Origin: JBKECY01 sp047975025
Lineage (GTDB): Bacteria > Bacillota > Clostridia > Lachnospirales > Lachnospiraceae
Length of the DNA stretch: 64,000 nt
NCBI GenBank assembly: GCA_047975025.1
Contig: JBKECY010000052.1
Location: forward strand, 1-64,000
Direction: 5' to 3'
This document shows, piece by piece, positions 1-8,241 of this stretch; position 1 is the first letter of the stretch; each line of letters opens with the position of its first letter. A model generated the notes under the pieces. The model made no database searches and was not told the origin of the DNA. It saw only the letters and a program-made list of their open reading frames with translations. Position numbers and translations under genes: made by a program.

Positions 1-717
1 CGGGACTATGCCGTCGGCATAAATATACGCAGCGGTCACTATCTGGCCAGCCTGTGTGCAATACTCGACCAGATGCGCGAGCAGGGCTATGCTTACGAGA
101 TCCTCTTCATGGATGCCGAGGATTATGTGCTGATCATCCCGTACAAAGAAACGCGGCGCAACCATCCGCTTTCCCTTAACAAAAGGATTGACGCAGCCGT
201 ACGACTGGAACGCGAGAAGACCGCATTTCTTAAAGCACGTGCGGATTATATCATCGACACCAGTCATTTGCTGACGCGGGAGTTAAAGGGCGAAATCGTC
301 AAGATCTTTGTCTTGAACCGCAAATTCGACAGTCTGGTAGTTTCTATCTTATCCTTTGGGTTCAAGTACGGAATTCCAAGCGATTCCGACATGGTATTCG
401 ATGTACGTTTTATCCGAAATCCATACTATATTCCACAGCTTAGACCGCTGACGGGGAATGACACTCCGGTGAGTGAATATGTAATGGCTTCGGCTGCTGC
501 ATGCAAATTCGCAAAGCAGCTGGAGGAGATGATGCTTTTCTTAATACCGAACTACATTCTGGAGGGCAAGAACCAGCTGGTCATCAGCATTGGGTGTACC
601 GGAGGACGCCACAGATCGGTCACAATTGCCAATCAATTGTACAACAAGCTAAAAGAAAACTCGAATTATGTCCTTCGAATTGAACATCGCGATATTGATA
701 GAGAAATAAAATCATAG
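1..717 (+). CDS. rapZ: RNase adapter protein RapZ (5' end outside the window)
   Basis: The reading frame is open from the first base, so the N-terminus and its P-loop lie outside the window; 238 residues are visible of about 290 usual for the family. The C-terminal hallmark GCTGGRHRSV is encoded at about 592-621. RapZ proteins are nucleotide- and RNA-binding regulators of amino-sugar metabolism in enterobacteria; the Firmicute homologue YvcJ has a less clear role. whiA follows after 20 bp. In Bacillus the gene yvcK sits between rapZ and whiA, but it is absent here. Identification is secure; the precise role in this organism is not. Confidence 0.95.
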   Translation, partial: RDYAVGINIRSGHYLASLCAILDQMREQGYAYEILFMDAEDYVLIIPYKETRRNHPLSLNKRIDAAVRLEREKTAFLKARADYIIDTSHLLTRELKGEIVKIFVLNRKFDSLVVSILSFGFKYGIPSDSDMVFDVRFIRNPYYIPQLRPLTGNDTPVSEYVMASAAACKFAKQLEEMMLFLIPNYILEGKNQLVISIGCTGGRHRSVTIANQLYNKLKENSNYVLRIEHRDIDREIKS

Positions 718-737
718 TATAATCATAGGAGCGGATC

Positions 738-1712
738 ATGTCTTTTTCAGGAGAAGTCAAGTCAGAGGCGGCGAGGAAGAGTAACTCGGCTCGGCACTGT
801 AATATTGCCGAAGCCGCGGCGCTGATTACATTCGGCGGCAGAATGCTGGCGGATACGATAGGTACAAAACGGCTGCGGATCCAGACGGAAAATGCGGCAG
901 TTTCCAGAAAGTGCTTTACATTATTGAAGAAAACCTTTAATATTAATACTGATGTTATCATCGAGAAAAACATCCGCTTGAAGAAAGGAAACACCTATAT
1001 ATTAGAGCTGGTTTCCCCGGAAGACATCGGGCACGTAATGCTCACCTGCAAGCTGACTGAGACGGCTTTGAGTGCAGGTGGCATAGCGCAAAGTGTACAT
1101 CCGCTGCTGGTGCAGAAGAACTGCTGCAAGCGGGCTTTCATACGAGGTGCGTTTCTGGCGGCCGGTTCGCTGACCGACCCGGAGAAGTCATATCATCTCG
1201 AAATTGTGTGCCGGAATTACGGGCAGGCAGAGCAGCTGCAGGAAATCATGCAGCATTTTGAACTTTCAGCCAAAATTACGGAACGCAAGAATGTCCATGT
1301 GGTGTACATCAAGGACAGCGCCCAGATTATACAGATGCTGGGAATCATGGAAGCTAACGTGGCACTGATGGATATGGAGAACACACGTATTTTAAAAGAG
1401 ATGCGCAACACAGTAAACCGAAAAGTAAATTGCGAGACGGCGAACATCAACAAGACAGTCAGCGCCGCAGTCAAGCAGTTGGCAGATATAGAATTCCTGA
1501 AAGAACAGATCGGGCTGGCAGCATTGCCGGACGAACTGGCGCAGACCGCAGAGTGCAGACTCAGATACCCGGAGGCTTCGCTCAAGGAATTAGGAGAGAT
1601 GGCGCAGCCGCCCATCGGAAGGTCGGGTATGAATCACAGACTTAGAAAAATTTCAAAATTGGCAGAAGAAATACGTGGGGAAACGAGTATAACCAAGGAG
1701 GAGTTATTATGA
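738..1712 (+). CDS. whiA: DNA-binding protein WhiA
   Basis: The 324-residue protein has the full WhiA layout: an N-terminal LAGLIDADG-like homing-endonuclease fold without nuclease function (about residues 1-220) and a C-terminal helix-turn-helix region containing NRKVNCETANINKT and GRSGMNHRLRK. WhiA controls sporulation septation in actinomycetes and influences division and chromosome segregation in Firmicutes. An RBS-like AGGAGCG precedes the ATG. The stop overlaps the start of the downstream crh-like gene by four bases, suggesting translational coupling in a rapZ-whiA-crh operon. Confidence 0.95.
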   Translation: MSFSGEVKSEAARKSNSARHCNIAEAAALITFGGRMLADTIGTKRLRIQTENAAVSRKCFTLLKKTFNINTDVIIEKNIRLKKGNTYILELVSPEDIGHVMLTCKLTETALSAGGIAQSVHPLLVQKNCCKRAFIRGAFLAAGSLTDPEKSYHLEIVCRNYGQAEQLQEIMQHFELSAKITERKNVHVVYIKDSAQIIQMLGIMEANVALMDMENTRILKEMRNTVNRKVNCETANINKTVSAAVKQLADIEFLKEQIGLAALPDELAQTAECRLRYPEASLKELGEMAQPPIGRSGMNHRLRKISKLAEEIRGETSITKEELL

Positions 1713-1963
1713 TGAAAAAAACGGTGCTGATCAATTTGAATACTGGACTGGAGACACGACCGGTGGCACAGTTGGTACAGCTGGCTAGTCAGTTCGACTG
1801 TGAGGTCTATGTGGAACTGGAGAGAGGGCGTGTGAATGCCAAAAGCATTATGGGCATGATGACGCTCGGTATTGATACAGGCGAGGAAATCACAATATCC
1901 ACAAGCGGCAAGGATGAGGAAATCGCTTTGCTGAAGATTGAAGGTTTCTTAAGCGGAAAATAA
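1709..1963 (+). CDS. crh: Crh-like HPr-family protein lacking the phosphorylatable histidine
   Basis: This 84-residue protein has the HPr fold signature. At the site where HPr reads GLHARPA it reads GLETRPVA, so position 15 is Glu rather than the His phosphorylated by enzyme I. Ser46 is kept in the context KSIMGMM, the target of HPr kinase. In Bacillus, Crh has Gln15 and keeps Ser46; it takes part in carbon catabolite repression with CcpA but not in sugar transport. The position directly after whiA is the same as in Bacillus. I infer a Crh-type regulator, not a PTS phosphocarrier. An AAGGAGGAG ribosome site lies 8 bp upstream. Confidence 0.85.
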   Translation: MMKKTVLINLNTGLETRPVAQLVQLASQFDCEVYVELERGRVNAKSIMGMMTLGIDTGEEITISTSGKDEEIALLKIEGFLSGK

Positions 1964-1980
1964 TAAGGAGTACCTTAGAT

Positions 1981-3105
1981 ATGTCGAGAATTTTAAAGAT
2001 ACTTGTCAACATAATCATCATTGGTGTGATTTTGACTGTGATTGCGCTGACCGTACCACAGCTGTTCGGAATCAAGACAACTGTAATCGATGATTCTTCC
2101 ATTAACACGAACCTGCCTCTTGGCTCTGTGACATATTCTGAAAAAGTCGCGGTAAGTGAGCTTGCGGTTGGTGACTCGGTTCTTGTCAGCAACAGCGATA
2201 AAACATTTCGTTATCTTATAGAAGAGATATCTACGGAAGACTCAAAATATACGGTATCAGATTCAACATTGCAGGATGGGACACAAGAGAGCATCACACT
2301 GAAGAACAACGCATTTAAAATTAGAATTACGGTTGCGTTCATTGGCTATCTGCTGATTGCAATCCAGAGTACGGAAGGCATCATTGTTCTGGTAGTCGCT
2401 GCCTTGTTCCTGATTTTCTTACAGGTGCTTGCAGAGCTTATGCGTAAGGATTCTTATGATGAAGATGACGAGGAAGACGATGACGAGGATGCAGAGGATG
2501 AGCTTGCTCTTGCAGAGCCGGTTACCGGAAAAGAACGACGCATTGCCCGAAAGAAAGAGAAGCAGTTAGAGAAGCAGCGTCTGGCAGATGAAAAACGCCA
2601 GGACAAAGAAGATAGAAAAAAAGATAAAGAGGCCAGACATACGGACAAAAAGAAAGATAAGAAGAAAAAACGCACCAAAGATGACAGTGACTGGGAAGCT
2701 CCCGAACGTGAGGAAGCACTCTCCCCGGCAGCAGCCAAACAAAGAGCTGCGGATAGTTTCCTAAGCGGTTATGACTCTTCCGGCAGCACAGCGGCAGAGA
2801 CGAACGATACGGCTGTAGCCAGGCCAACGCCGGTTGCGGAGGCGCCGCTGCCTGTGATACAGGGTCCATTCTCGCCCGAGCCTATGCAGGTTACGGAAGC
2901 GTGTGCATCTGCCCCGGTGTCAGAACAGGTACAGGAGACATATGCATCGTCAACCAAAGTGGTGATTCCGAGAATGACAGCTCGTGAATTAATGGATAAG
3001 GCGGCCAAGGAAGGTGATTTCCCGGAAATGATCAAGGATGAGGTGGCTGGAATCTCCGTGCTGGATTATACCGATATTATTCTGGATTTACCGGATGAAT
3101 CTTAA
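1981..3105 (+). CDS. Membrane protein with degenerate SipW-like signal peptidase domain and charged tail
   Basis: The protein is 374 residues long. A first membrane segment (about 5-25) is followed by an extracellular part whose order of motifs follows SipW/archaeal-type signal peptidase I. DSSINTNLPLGS stands where GSMEP..GS is usual, VGDSVLV where KGD is usual, TFRYLIEEI where THRIVEI is usual, and FIGYLLIAIQS precedes a second membrane segment (about 115-152). Ser39 aligns with the catalytic serine, but the basic His is Phe76, so proteolysis is doubtful. The rest, presumably cytoplasmic, is an acidic run (about 160-175), a Lys/Arg-rich stretch and an Ala/Pro/Thr-rich linker. No function is known to me. 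A strong terminator follows. Confidence 0.6.
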   Translation: MSRILKILVNIIIIGVILTVIALTVPQLFGIKTTVIDDSSINTNLPLGSVTYSEKVAVSELAVGDSVLVSNSDKTFRYLIEEISTEDSKYTVSDSTLQDGTQESITLKNNAFKIRITVAFIGYLLIAIQSTEGIIVLVVAALFLIFLQVLAELMRKDSYDEDDEEDDDEDAEDELALAEPVTGKERRIARKKEKQLEKQRLADEKRQDKEDRKKDKEARHTDKKKDKKKKRTKDDSDWEAPEREEALSPAAAKQRAADSFLSGYDSSGSTAAETNDTAVARPTPVAEAPLPVIQGPFSPEPMQVTEACASAPVSEQVQETYASSTKVVIPRMTARELMDKAAKEGDFPEMIKDEVAGISVLDYTDIILDLPDES

Positions 3106-3119
3106 GAAGCAGTTGCAGC

Positions 3120-3166
3120 AAAAGCATGTGGCAGAGGAAGTATTTGCCGCATGCTTTTATGTTTTT
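3120..3166 (+). terminator. Intrinsic terminator ending the rapZ-whiA cluster
   Basis: A 14-bp stem (3120-3133 with 3145-3158, one G-U pair) with an 11-base loop is followed by a T-rich run to 3166. It separates the upstream cluster from the ribosomal-protein genes. Confidence 0.85.
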
Positions 3167-3195
3167 ATAAAGTACAATTATATTCTAAAAAACAC

Positions 3196-3224
3196 TTGAT
3201 TGCATAGGGATAGTATTGTAAAAT
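3196..3224 (+). promoter_or_regulatory. Sigma-A promoter of the S10 operon
   Basis: TTGATT at 3196-3201 and TAAAAT at 3219-3224 are separated by exactly 17 bp. The predicted start is near 3231, giving an untranslated leader of about 230 bases before rpsJ. Confidence 0.75.
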
Positions 3225-3230
3225 AGTTCT

Positions 3231-3457
3231 TGCTGTGACATGATAGCTGTGAAGCATGAGGTTGCCACTTGTTGAACGAGTGGGTTTTCTGTGGAGCGAA
3301 TGTCAAGTTAGGAAACTGACGACAAGTCACTGTACGAACTAGAGTCCACTGAAATAGGATGGATACGCCTGTGTGAAACATTAAGATACACACGGATGAG
3401 TGTACAGTCGCCGCTTGTCGTACTGATAGTAAGTACGAAAAGGAGGAGGCTTTTTTT
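3231..3457 (+). ncRNA. Structured 5' leader of the S10 operon (candidate r-protein autoregulatory RNA)
   Basis: The leader between the promoter and rpsJ can fold extensively. A long-range helix pairs CGACAAG (3320-3326) with CTTGTCG (3414-3420). After a TC/CGCCG internal loop it continues by pairing ACTGTAC (3329-3335) with GTACAGT (3402-3408). Inside it is a GTGTG/CACAC hairpin (3371-3393). A further hairpin, CGTACT/AGTACG (3419-3437), shares two bases with the outer helix and ends just before the AAGGAGGAGG ribosome site. Another small hairpin begins near 3264. In several bacteria the S10 operon leader is bound by L4; here that is inference only. Confidence 0.55.
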
Positions 3458-3775
3458 ATGGCAAGTCAAATTATGAGAATCACTTTAAAGGCTTATGATC
3501 ATCAATTGGTAGATGCTTCATCAAGCAAGATCATCGAGACAGTTAAGAAGGATGGTGCTATTGTCAGCGGACCGGTTCCGCTTCCTACGAAGAAAGAAGT
3601 AGTGACAATCATCAGAGCGGTACACAAGTACAAAGATTCCAGAGAGCAGTTCGAGCAGAGAACGCACAAGCGTCTCATCGACATCATAGCACCTACACAG
3701 AAGACAGTAGATGCATTGTCACGTCTGGAGATGCCGGCTGGTGTACATGTTGACATCAAGATGAAAACAAAGTAA
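3458..3775 (+). CDS. rpsJ: 30S ribosomal protein S10
   Basis: This 105-residue protein is full length. It carries the conserved IRITLKAYDHQLVD-type start (here MRITLKAYDHQLVDAS) and the C-terminal VDIKMK end. S10 belongs to the 30S head and is also the NusE transcription antitermination factor. It opens the operon behind an AAGGAGGAGG ribosome site. The 134-bp gap to rplC is larger than most in the cluster and holds a weak ACAGC/GCTGT hairpin just ahead of the rplC ribosome site. Confidence 0.98.
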   Translation: MASQIMRITLKAYDHQLVDASSSKIIETVKKDGAIVSGPVPLPTKKEVVTIIRAVHKYKDSREQFEQRTHKRLIDIIAPTQKTVDALSRLEMPAGVHVDIKMKTK

Positions 3776-3909
3776 GACACAGTTTTTCAGGTAACAGATT
3801 AAACGAGAAGAAACAGTAAACATCCTACATTTAGGAAGACCGAAGCTTATCTCACTTATATAAGGGGGGAACAGCAGGCGGTCCGCTGTAAAACAGGAGG
3901 AAATCAAAA

Positions 3910-4542
3910 ATGAGCAAGGCTATTTTAGCTACAAAAGTGGGTATGACACAGATCTTTGCGGATAGTGTACTGACACCCGTAACAGTACTGCAGGCAGGCC
4001 CCTGTGTAGTCACACAGATCAAGACAGTTGAAAATGACGGATACAATGCGGTTCAGGTAGGTTATGTAGACAAGAGAGAGAATCTTGTGAACAAGCCACT
4101 GAAAGGCCAGTTTGAAAAAGCAGGCGTTTCCACAAAGAGATTCTTACGTGAATTCAAAGTGGAAGATACGGCAGAGTATGCACTTGGACAGGAAATCAAC
4201 GTAGACGTATTTGCAGTAGGCGACAAGATCGACGCTACGGCAACTTCTAAAGGTAAAGGATTCCAGGGCGCAATCAAACGTCATAATCAGTCCCGCGGAC
4301 CTATGGCCCATGGTTCTAAATTCCATCGTCATGCAGGTTCTAACGGTTCTGCATCCGATCCGAGTAAAGTATTCAAAGGCAAGAAAATGCCGGGTCAGAT
4401 GGGTAATAAGAAAATTACGATTCAGAATCTTGAAATCGTTCAGATCGATACAGAGAACAATCTGCTGCTCGTAAAAGGTGCGGTACCTGGACCTAAGAAA
4501 TCAATGGTAACCATCAAAGAGACAGTTAAGAAACAATCATAG
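3910..4542 (+). CDS. rplC: 50S ribosomal protein L3
   Basis: The 210-residue protein begins with the L3 signature LATKVGMTQIF and contains the loop KGKGFQGAIKRHNQ and the HRHAGSNGS region that reaches toward the peptidyl-transferase centre. Length and ends are normal. It is translated from an ACAGGAGG site and lies 25 bp before rplD. Confidence 0.98.
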   Translation: MSKAILATKVGMTQIFADSVLTPVTVLQAGPCVVTQIKTVENDGYNAVQVGYVDKRENLVNKPLKGQFEKAGVSTKRFLREFKVEDTAEYALGQEINVDVFAVGDKIDATATSKGKGFQGAIKRHNQSRGPMAHGSKFHRHAGSNGSASDPSKVFKGKKMPGQMGNKKITIQNLEIVQIDTENNLLLVKGAVPGPKKSMVTIKETVKKQS

Positions 4543-4566
4543 TATTGGAAAGGAGGACTACGTAAG

Positions 4567-5187
4567 ATGGCAAAAGTATCTGTTTATAATACAGAAGGTA
4601 AAGAAGTCGATACAATCGAATTAAACGACGAAATCTTTGGCGTAGAGGTAAATGAACATCTCGTTCATTTGGCAGTAGTACGTCAGTTGGCTAATAAAAG
4701 ACAGGGCACTCAGAAAGCTAAGACGCGTTCAGAAGTTCGCGGCGGCGGCAGAAAACCTTGGAAACAAAAAGGAACCGGTCATGCAAGACAGGGATCTATC
4801 AGAGCTCCTCAATGGACAGGCGGCGGTGTTGTATTCGCTCCGGTACCCAGAGAGTATACACTCAAGATGAACAAGAAAGAAAGAAGAGCAGCTCTTAAAT
4901 CAGTTCTTTCTTCACGTGTAACCGAGAACAAGCTGATCGTACTTGACGGACTGGCACTGACAGATGTTAAGACCAAGGCTGTACAGAGCATCCTGAACAA
5001 CCTGAACCTGAACAAGGCACTTGTTGTGACAAATGAAGCGGACAAGAACCTGATCCTTTCGATCAGAAACATCCCGAATGCAGCAGCAACAACTGCAGCA
5101 GATTTAAATGTGTATGACGTACTGAAATACAATACACTTGTTTTAACAAAAGAAGCGGTAGCTTCCATTGAGGAGGTGTATGCATAA
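4567..5187 (+). CDS. rplD: 50S ribosomal protein L4
   Basis: This 206-residue L4 contains the extended-loop signature TRSEVRGGGRKPWKQKGTGH followed by RQGSIRAPQWTGGG. L4 lines the peptide exit tunnel and in some bacteria represses its own operon through the S10 leader. That makes it the first candidate ligand for the folded leader at 3231-3457. The stop shares a base with the rplW start. Confidence 0.98.
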   Translation: MAKVSVYNTEGKEVDTIELNDEIFGVEVNEHLVHLAVVRQLANKRQGTQKAKTRSEVRGGGRKPWKQKGTGHARQGSIRAPQWTGGGVVFAPVPREYTLKMNKKERRAALKSVLSSRVTENKLIVLDGLALTDVKTKAVQSILNNLNLNKALVVTNEADKNLILSIRNIPNAAATTAADLNVYDVLKYNTLVLTKEAVASIEEVYA

Positions 5188-5486
5188 TGGCAAACGTACA
5201 ATATTATGACGTAATTTTAAAGCCGGTAGTAACAGAGAAAAGCATGAACCAGATGGGCGAGAAGAAATATACATTCCTAGTTCATCCGGAAGCTAATAAG
5301 ACACAGATCAAAGAAGCTGTGGAAAAAATGTTCGAAGGAACGAAGGTCAAAAGCGTCAACACAATGAATCAGGATGGCAAGAAGAAAAGACGCGGTAATA
5401 CTTCAGGCAGAACTGCTAAGACCAAAAAGGCAATTGTGGCTCTTACCGAGGAAAGCAAAGACATCGAGATCTTTGAAGGTTTATAG
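5187..5486 (+). CDS. rplW: 50S ribosomal protein L23
   Basis: The 99-residue protein has the L23 features ILKPVVTEKSM near the N-terminus and the flexible loop KKRRGNTSGRTAKTKKAIV. L23 sits at the tunnel exit and docks trigger factor and SRP. The start overlaps the rplD stop (TAATG). Confidence 0.98.
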   Translation: MANVQYYDVILKPVVTEKSMNQMGEKKYTFLVHPEANKTQIKEAVEKMFEGTKVKSVNTMNQDGKKKRRGNTSGRTAKTKKAIVALTEESKDIEIFEGL

Positions 5487-5493
5487 AACTTAG

Positions 5494-5527
5494 ATACGGC
5501 AGCGCATCCTGTATGCAGCCGCCGTAT
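5494..5527 (+). promoter_or_regulatory. Hairpin between rplW and rplB
   Basis: ATACGGC (5494-5500) pairs with GCCGTAT (5521-5527), with an inner GCAT/ATGC helix (5504-5507 with 5513-5516). No T run follows, so it is not a terminator. An intercistronic RNA structure for processing or translational control is possible. Confidence 0.5.
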
Positions 5528-5578
5528 GACAACTATACGCATACGAAAGCGTGATACAATTTTGAAAGGAGATTCGTA

Positions 5579-6424
5579 ATGGGAATCAAAAAATATACCC
5601 CATATACACCTTCCAGACGACACATGACAGGTTCTGATTTCGGTGAAATCACGAAAGTAACACCTGAAAAATCATTAGTCGTTTCGTTAAAAAAGAATGC
5701 TGGACGTAATAATCAAGGAAAAATCACTGTGAGACACCGCGGAGGCGGCAGCAGAAGAAAATACAGAATTATTGATTTTAAGAGACGTAAAGATGGAATC
5801 CCGGCAACGGTTACTTCTATTGAATACGATCCTAACAGAACAGCCAACATCGCACTGCTTACATTTGCAGATGGCGAAAAAGTTTATATCCTTGCTCCTG
5901 AGAACTTAAAAGTCGGAGCTAAGATCATGAACGGAGAAAAAGCTGAAATCCGTGTGGGCAACTGCCTTCCGCTTTCATCAATTCCGGTTGGTACTATGGT
6001 TCATAACATCGAGCTGTACCCGGGTAAGGGCGGTCAGTTAGTACGTTCAGCCGGTAACGGTGCACAGCTTATGGCTAAAGAAGGCAAATTTGCTACGCTT
6101 AGATTACCTTCAGGAGAAATGAGAATGGTTCCTCTGACATGCCGTGCTTCTATCGGTGTCGTAGGAAACGGAGATCACAACCTGATCAACATCGGAAAAG
6201 CCGGACGTAAACGTCACATGGGCTTCCGTCCAACAGTTCGTGGTTCTGTCATGAATCCTAATGACCATCCACATGGTGGTGGTGAAGGTAAGACCGGAAT
6301 TGGTCGTCCGGGTCCGTCAACTCCTTGGGGCAAACCTGCTCTTGGATACAAGACGAGAAAGAAACATAAACAGACTAATAAGTATATCGTTAGAAGAAGA
6401 GATGGAAAAGCGTTAGCAAAATAA
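5579..6424 (+). CDS. rplB: 50S ribosomal protein L2
   Basis: The 281-residue L2 starts MGIKKYTPYTPSRRHMTG and ends in the conserved rRNA-binding block PHGGGEGKTGIGRPGPSTPWG, including the histidine-glycine segment needed near the peptidyl-transferase centre. The ribosome site is GAAAGGAG. It lies within the S10 operon behind a 92-bp gap with a hairpin. Confidence 0.98.
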   Translation: MGIKKYTPYTPSRRHMTGSDFGEITKVTPEKSLVVSLKKNAGRNNQGKITVRHRGGGSRRKYRIIDFKRRKDGIPATVTSIEYDPNRTANIALLTFADGEKVYILAPENLKVGAKIMNGEKAEIRVGNCLPLSSIPVGTMVHNIELYPGKGGQLVRSAGNGAQLMAKEGKFATLRLPSGEMRMVPLTCRASIGVVGNGDHNLINIGKAGRKRHMGFRPTVRGSVMNPNDHPHGGGEGKTGIGRPGPSTPWGKPALGYKTRKKHKQTNKYIVRRRDGKALAK

Positions 6425-6437
6425 AGGAGGTTAGAGC

Positions 6438-6719
6438 ATGGCTCGTTCACTGAAAAAAGGACCGTTTGCAGATAAAAGCCTGTTAAAAAAGATAGATGCT
6501 TTAAATGCAGCAAATGAAAAAACAGTTATCAAAAGCTGGTCACGTCGTTCAACGATCTTCCCTCAGATGGTAGGACATACAATTGCCCTCCACGACGGAA
6601 GAAAACATGTGCCGGTATATGTAACAGAAGATATGGTAGGCCACAAACTGGGTGAGTTTGTAGCGACCAGAACTTACAGAGGACATGGAAAAGACGAGAA
6701 GAGATCAGGTGTTCGCTAA
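6438..6719 (+). CDS. rpsS: 30S ribosomal protein S19
   Basis: The 93-residue S19 begins MARSLKKGPFADKSL and contains WSRRSTIFPQMVGHTIAVHDGR-type sequence (here with IALHDGR) and KLGEFVATRTYRGH. It binds the 30S head next to S13. AAAGGAGG precedes it. Confidence 0.98.
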   Translation: MARSLKKGPFADKSLLKKIDALNAANEKTVIKSWSRRSTIFPQMVGHTIALHDGRKHVPVYVTEDMVGHKLGEFVATRTYRGHGKDEKRSGVR

Positions 6720-6746
6720 TACCACGACTGAAAGGAGGTCAATGCT

Positions 6747-7136
6747 ATGGCTAAGGGACATAGAAGTCAGATAAAAAGAGCAAGAAATATTGAAAATAAA
6801 GATACAAGACCATCTGCGAAGCTATCTTACGCAAGAATATCAGTACAAAAAGCATGTTACATACTCGATGTCATTCGTGGTAAAGATGTACAGGCGGCAC
6901 TTGGTATTGTTACCTATAACCCAAGATATGGATCAAGTATTATCAAGAAATTACTGGAATCTGCTGTTGCGAATGCGGAGAACAACAATTCAATGGATCC
7001 GGCAAAACTGTATGTTGCAGAGTGCTATGCCAACAAAGGTCCTACAATGAAGAGAATCAAACCAAGAGCTCAGGGACGGGCTTACCGCATTGAGAAGCGC
7101 ACAAGTCATATTACATTAGTACTTGATGAAAGATAA
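6747..7136 (+). CDS. rplV: 50S ribosomal protein L22
   Basis: The 129-residue protein has the L22 core RISVQKACYILDVIRGKDV and the C-terminal tunnel hairpin region GPTMKRIKPRAQGRAYRI, where macrolide-resistance changes are known in other species. Nothing looks unusual in the hairpin. The gene begins after a GAAAGGAGG site. Confidence 0.98.
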   Translation: MAKGHRSQIKRARNIENKDTRPSAKLSYARISVQKACYILDVIRGKDVQAALGIVTYNPRYGSSIIKKLLESAVANAENNNSMDPAKLYVAECYANKGPTMKRIKPRAQGRAYRIEKRTSHITLVLDER

Positions 7137-7147
7137 GGAGGGTATTC

Positions 7148-7804
7148 ATGGGACAGAAAGTCAATCCACATGGTCTTAGAGTTGGAATCATCAAAGATTG
7201 GGATTCTAAGTGGTATGCAAAAGAGACATTTGCAGACAACTTAGTAGAAGACTATGCTATAAGAAAATTTTTAAAGAAAAAATTATATACAGCCGGAGTT
7301 TCCAAGATTGAAATCGAAAGAGCTTCCGATCGTATTAAAATCATCATCTATACTGCAAAGCCTGGTATCGTAATCGGTAAGGGCGGTTCTGAAATTGAGA
7401 AAGTCAAAGTAGAATTAAAGCAGTACACAGATAAAAAAATCCTGGTAGACATCAAAGAAGTAAAGCGTCCGGACAAGGATGCACAGCTTGTAGCTGAGAA
7501 CATTGCACTGCAGCTTGAGAACCGTATCTCTTTCAGACGTGCTATGAAATCTACGATGTCAAGAACTATGAAATCCGGTGCAAAAGGAATCAAAACTTCC
7601 GTATCAGGACGTCTTGGCGGTGCTGATATGGCACGTACAGAGTTCTACAGCGAAGGAAATATTCCGCTTCAGACACTTCGTGCGGATATCGATTATGGAT
7701 TTGCAGAAGCAGACACTACCTTTGGTAAAGTCGGTGTTAAGACTTGGATTTACCATGGAGAAGTTCTTCCTACTAAAGGAAATAAGGAAGGGAGCGTTCA
7801 ATAA
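7148..7804 (+). CDS. rpsC: 30S ribosomal protein S3
   Basis: The 218-residue S3 begins MGQKVNPHGLRVGIIKDWDS and has the KH-domain motif VIGKGGSEIEKVK. It helps form the mRNA entry channel of the 30S subunit. The stop overlaps the rplP start (TAATG), so translation is probably coupled. Confidence 0.98.
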   Translation: MGQKVNPHGLRVGIIKDWDSKWYAKETFADNLVEDYAIRKFLKKKLYTAGVSKIEIERASDRIKIIIYTAKPGIVIGKGGSEIEKVKVELKQYTDKKILVDIKEVKRPDKDAQLVAENIALQLENRISFRRAMKSTMSRTMKSGAKGIKTSVSGRLGGADMARTEFYSEGNIPLQTLRADIDYGFAEADTTFGKVGVKTWIYHGEVLPTKGNKEGSVQ

Positions 7805-8241
7805 TGTTAATGCCAAAAAGAGTAAAACGCCGTAAACAATTCCGTGGATCCATGAAAGGAAAGGCGTTAAGAGGAAATAAGATCAGTTATGGAGAGTTCG
7901 GTCTGGTTGCAACAGAGCCTTGCTGGATTCGTTCAAATCAGATAGAAGCAGCCCGTATTGCCATGACTCGTTATATCAAACGTGGTGGTAAAGTATGGAT
8001 CAAGATTTTCCCGGATAAGCCAGTAACGGCAAAACCGGCAGAGACCCGTATGGGATCCGGTAAAGGATCACTGGAATATTGGGTAGCAGTCATTAAACCA
8101 GGACGTGTTATGTTCGAAATCGCAGGAGTAGCTGAACCAGTAGCTCGTGAAGCGCTGCGTCTGGCAATGCACAAATTGCCATGCAAATGCAAGATCGTCT
8201 CACGCGCAGATTTAGAAGGCGGTGATAACAGTGAAAACTAA
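7804..8241 (+). CDS. rplP: 50S ribosomal protein L16
   Basis: The 145-residue L16 begins MLMPKRVKRRKQFRGSMKG and carries GSGKGSLEYWVAVIKPG and the C-terminal KLPCKCKIV segment. It contacts the A-site tRNA region of the 50S subunit. The last codons overlap the rpmC start. Confidence 0.98.
   Translation: MLMPKRVKRRKQFRGSMKGKALRGNKISYGEFGLVATEPCWIRSNQIEAARIAMTRYIKRGGKVWIKIFPDKPVTAKPAETRMGSGKGSLEYWVAVIKPGRVMFEIAGVAEPVAREALRLAMHKLPCKCKIVSRADLEGGDNSEN

Noticed and set aside
1709..1963. Ordinary PTS phosphocarrier HPr
   Set aside because: The phosphorylated histidine is Glu, and the gene follows whiA, as crh does in Bacillus.
2454..2738. Minus-strand Ser-rich frame opposite the charged tail of the SipW-like protein
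   Set aside because: It is the mirror of Asp/Glu/Lys codon runs (poly-Ser, poly-Phe), an artefact of low complexity.
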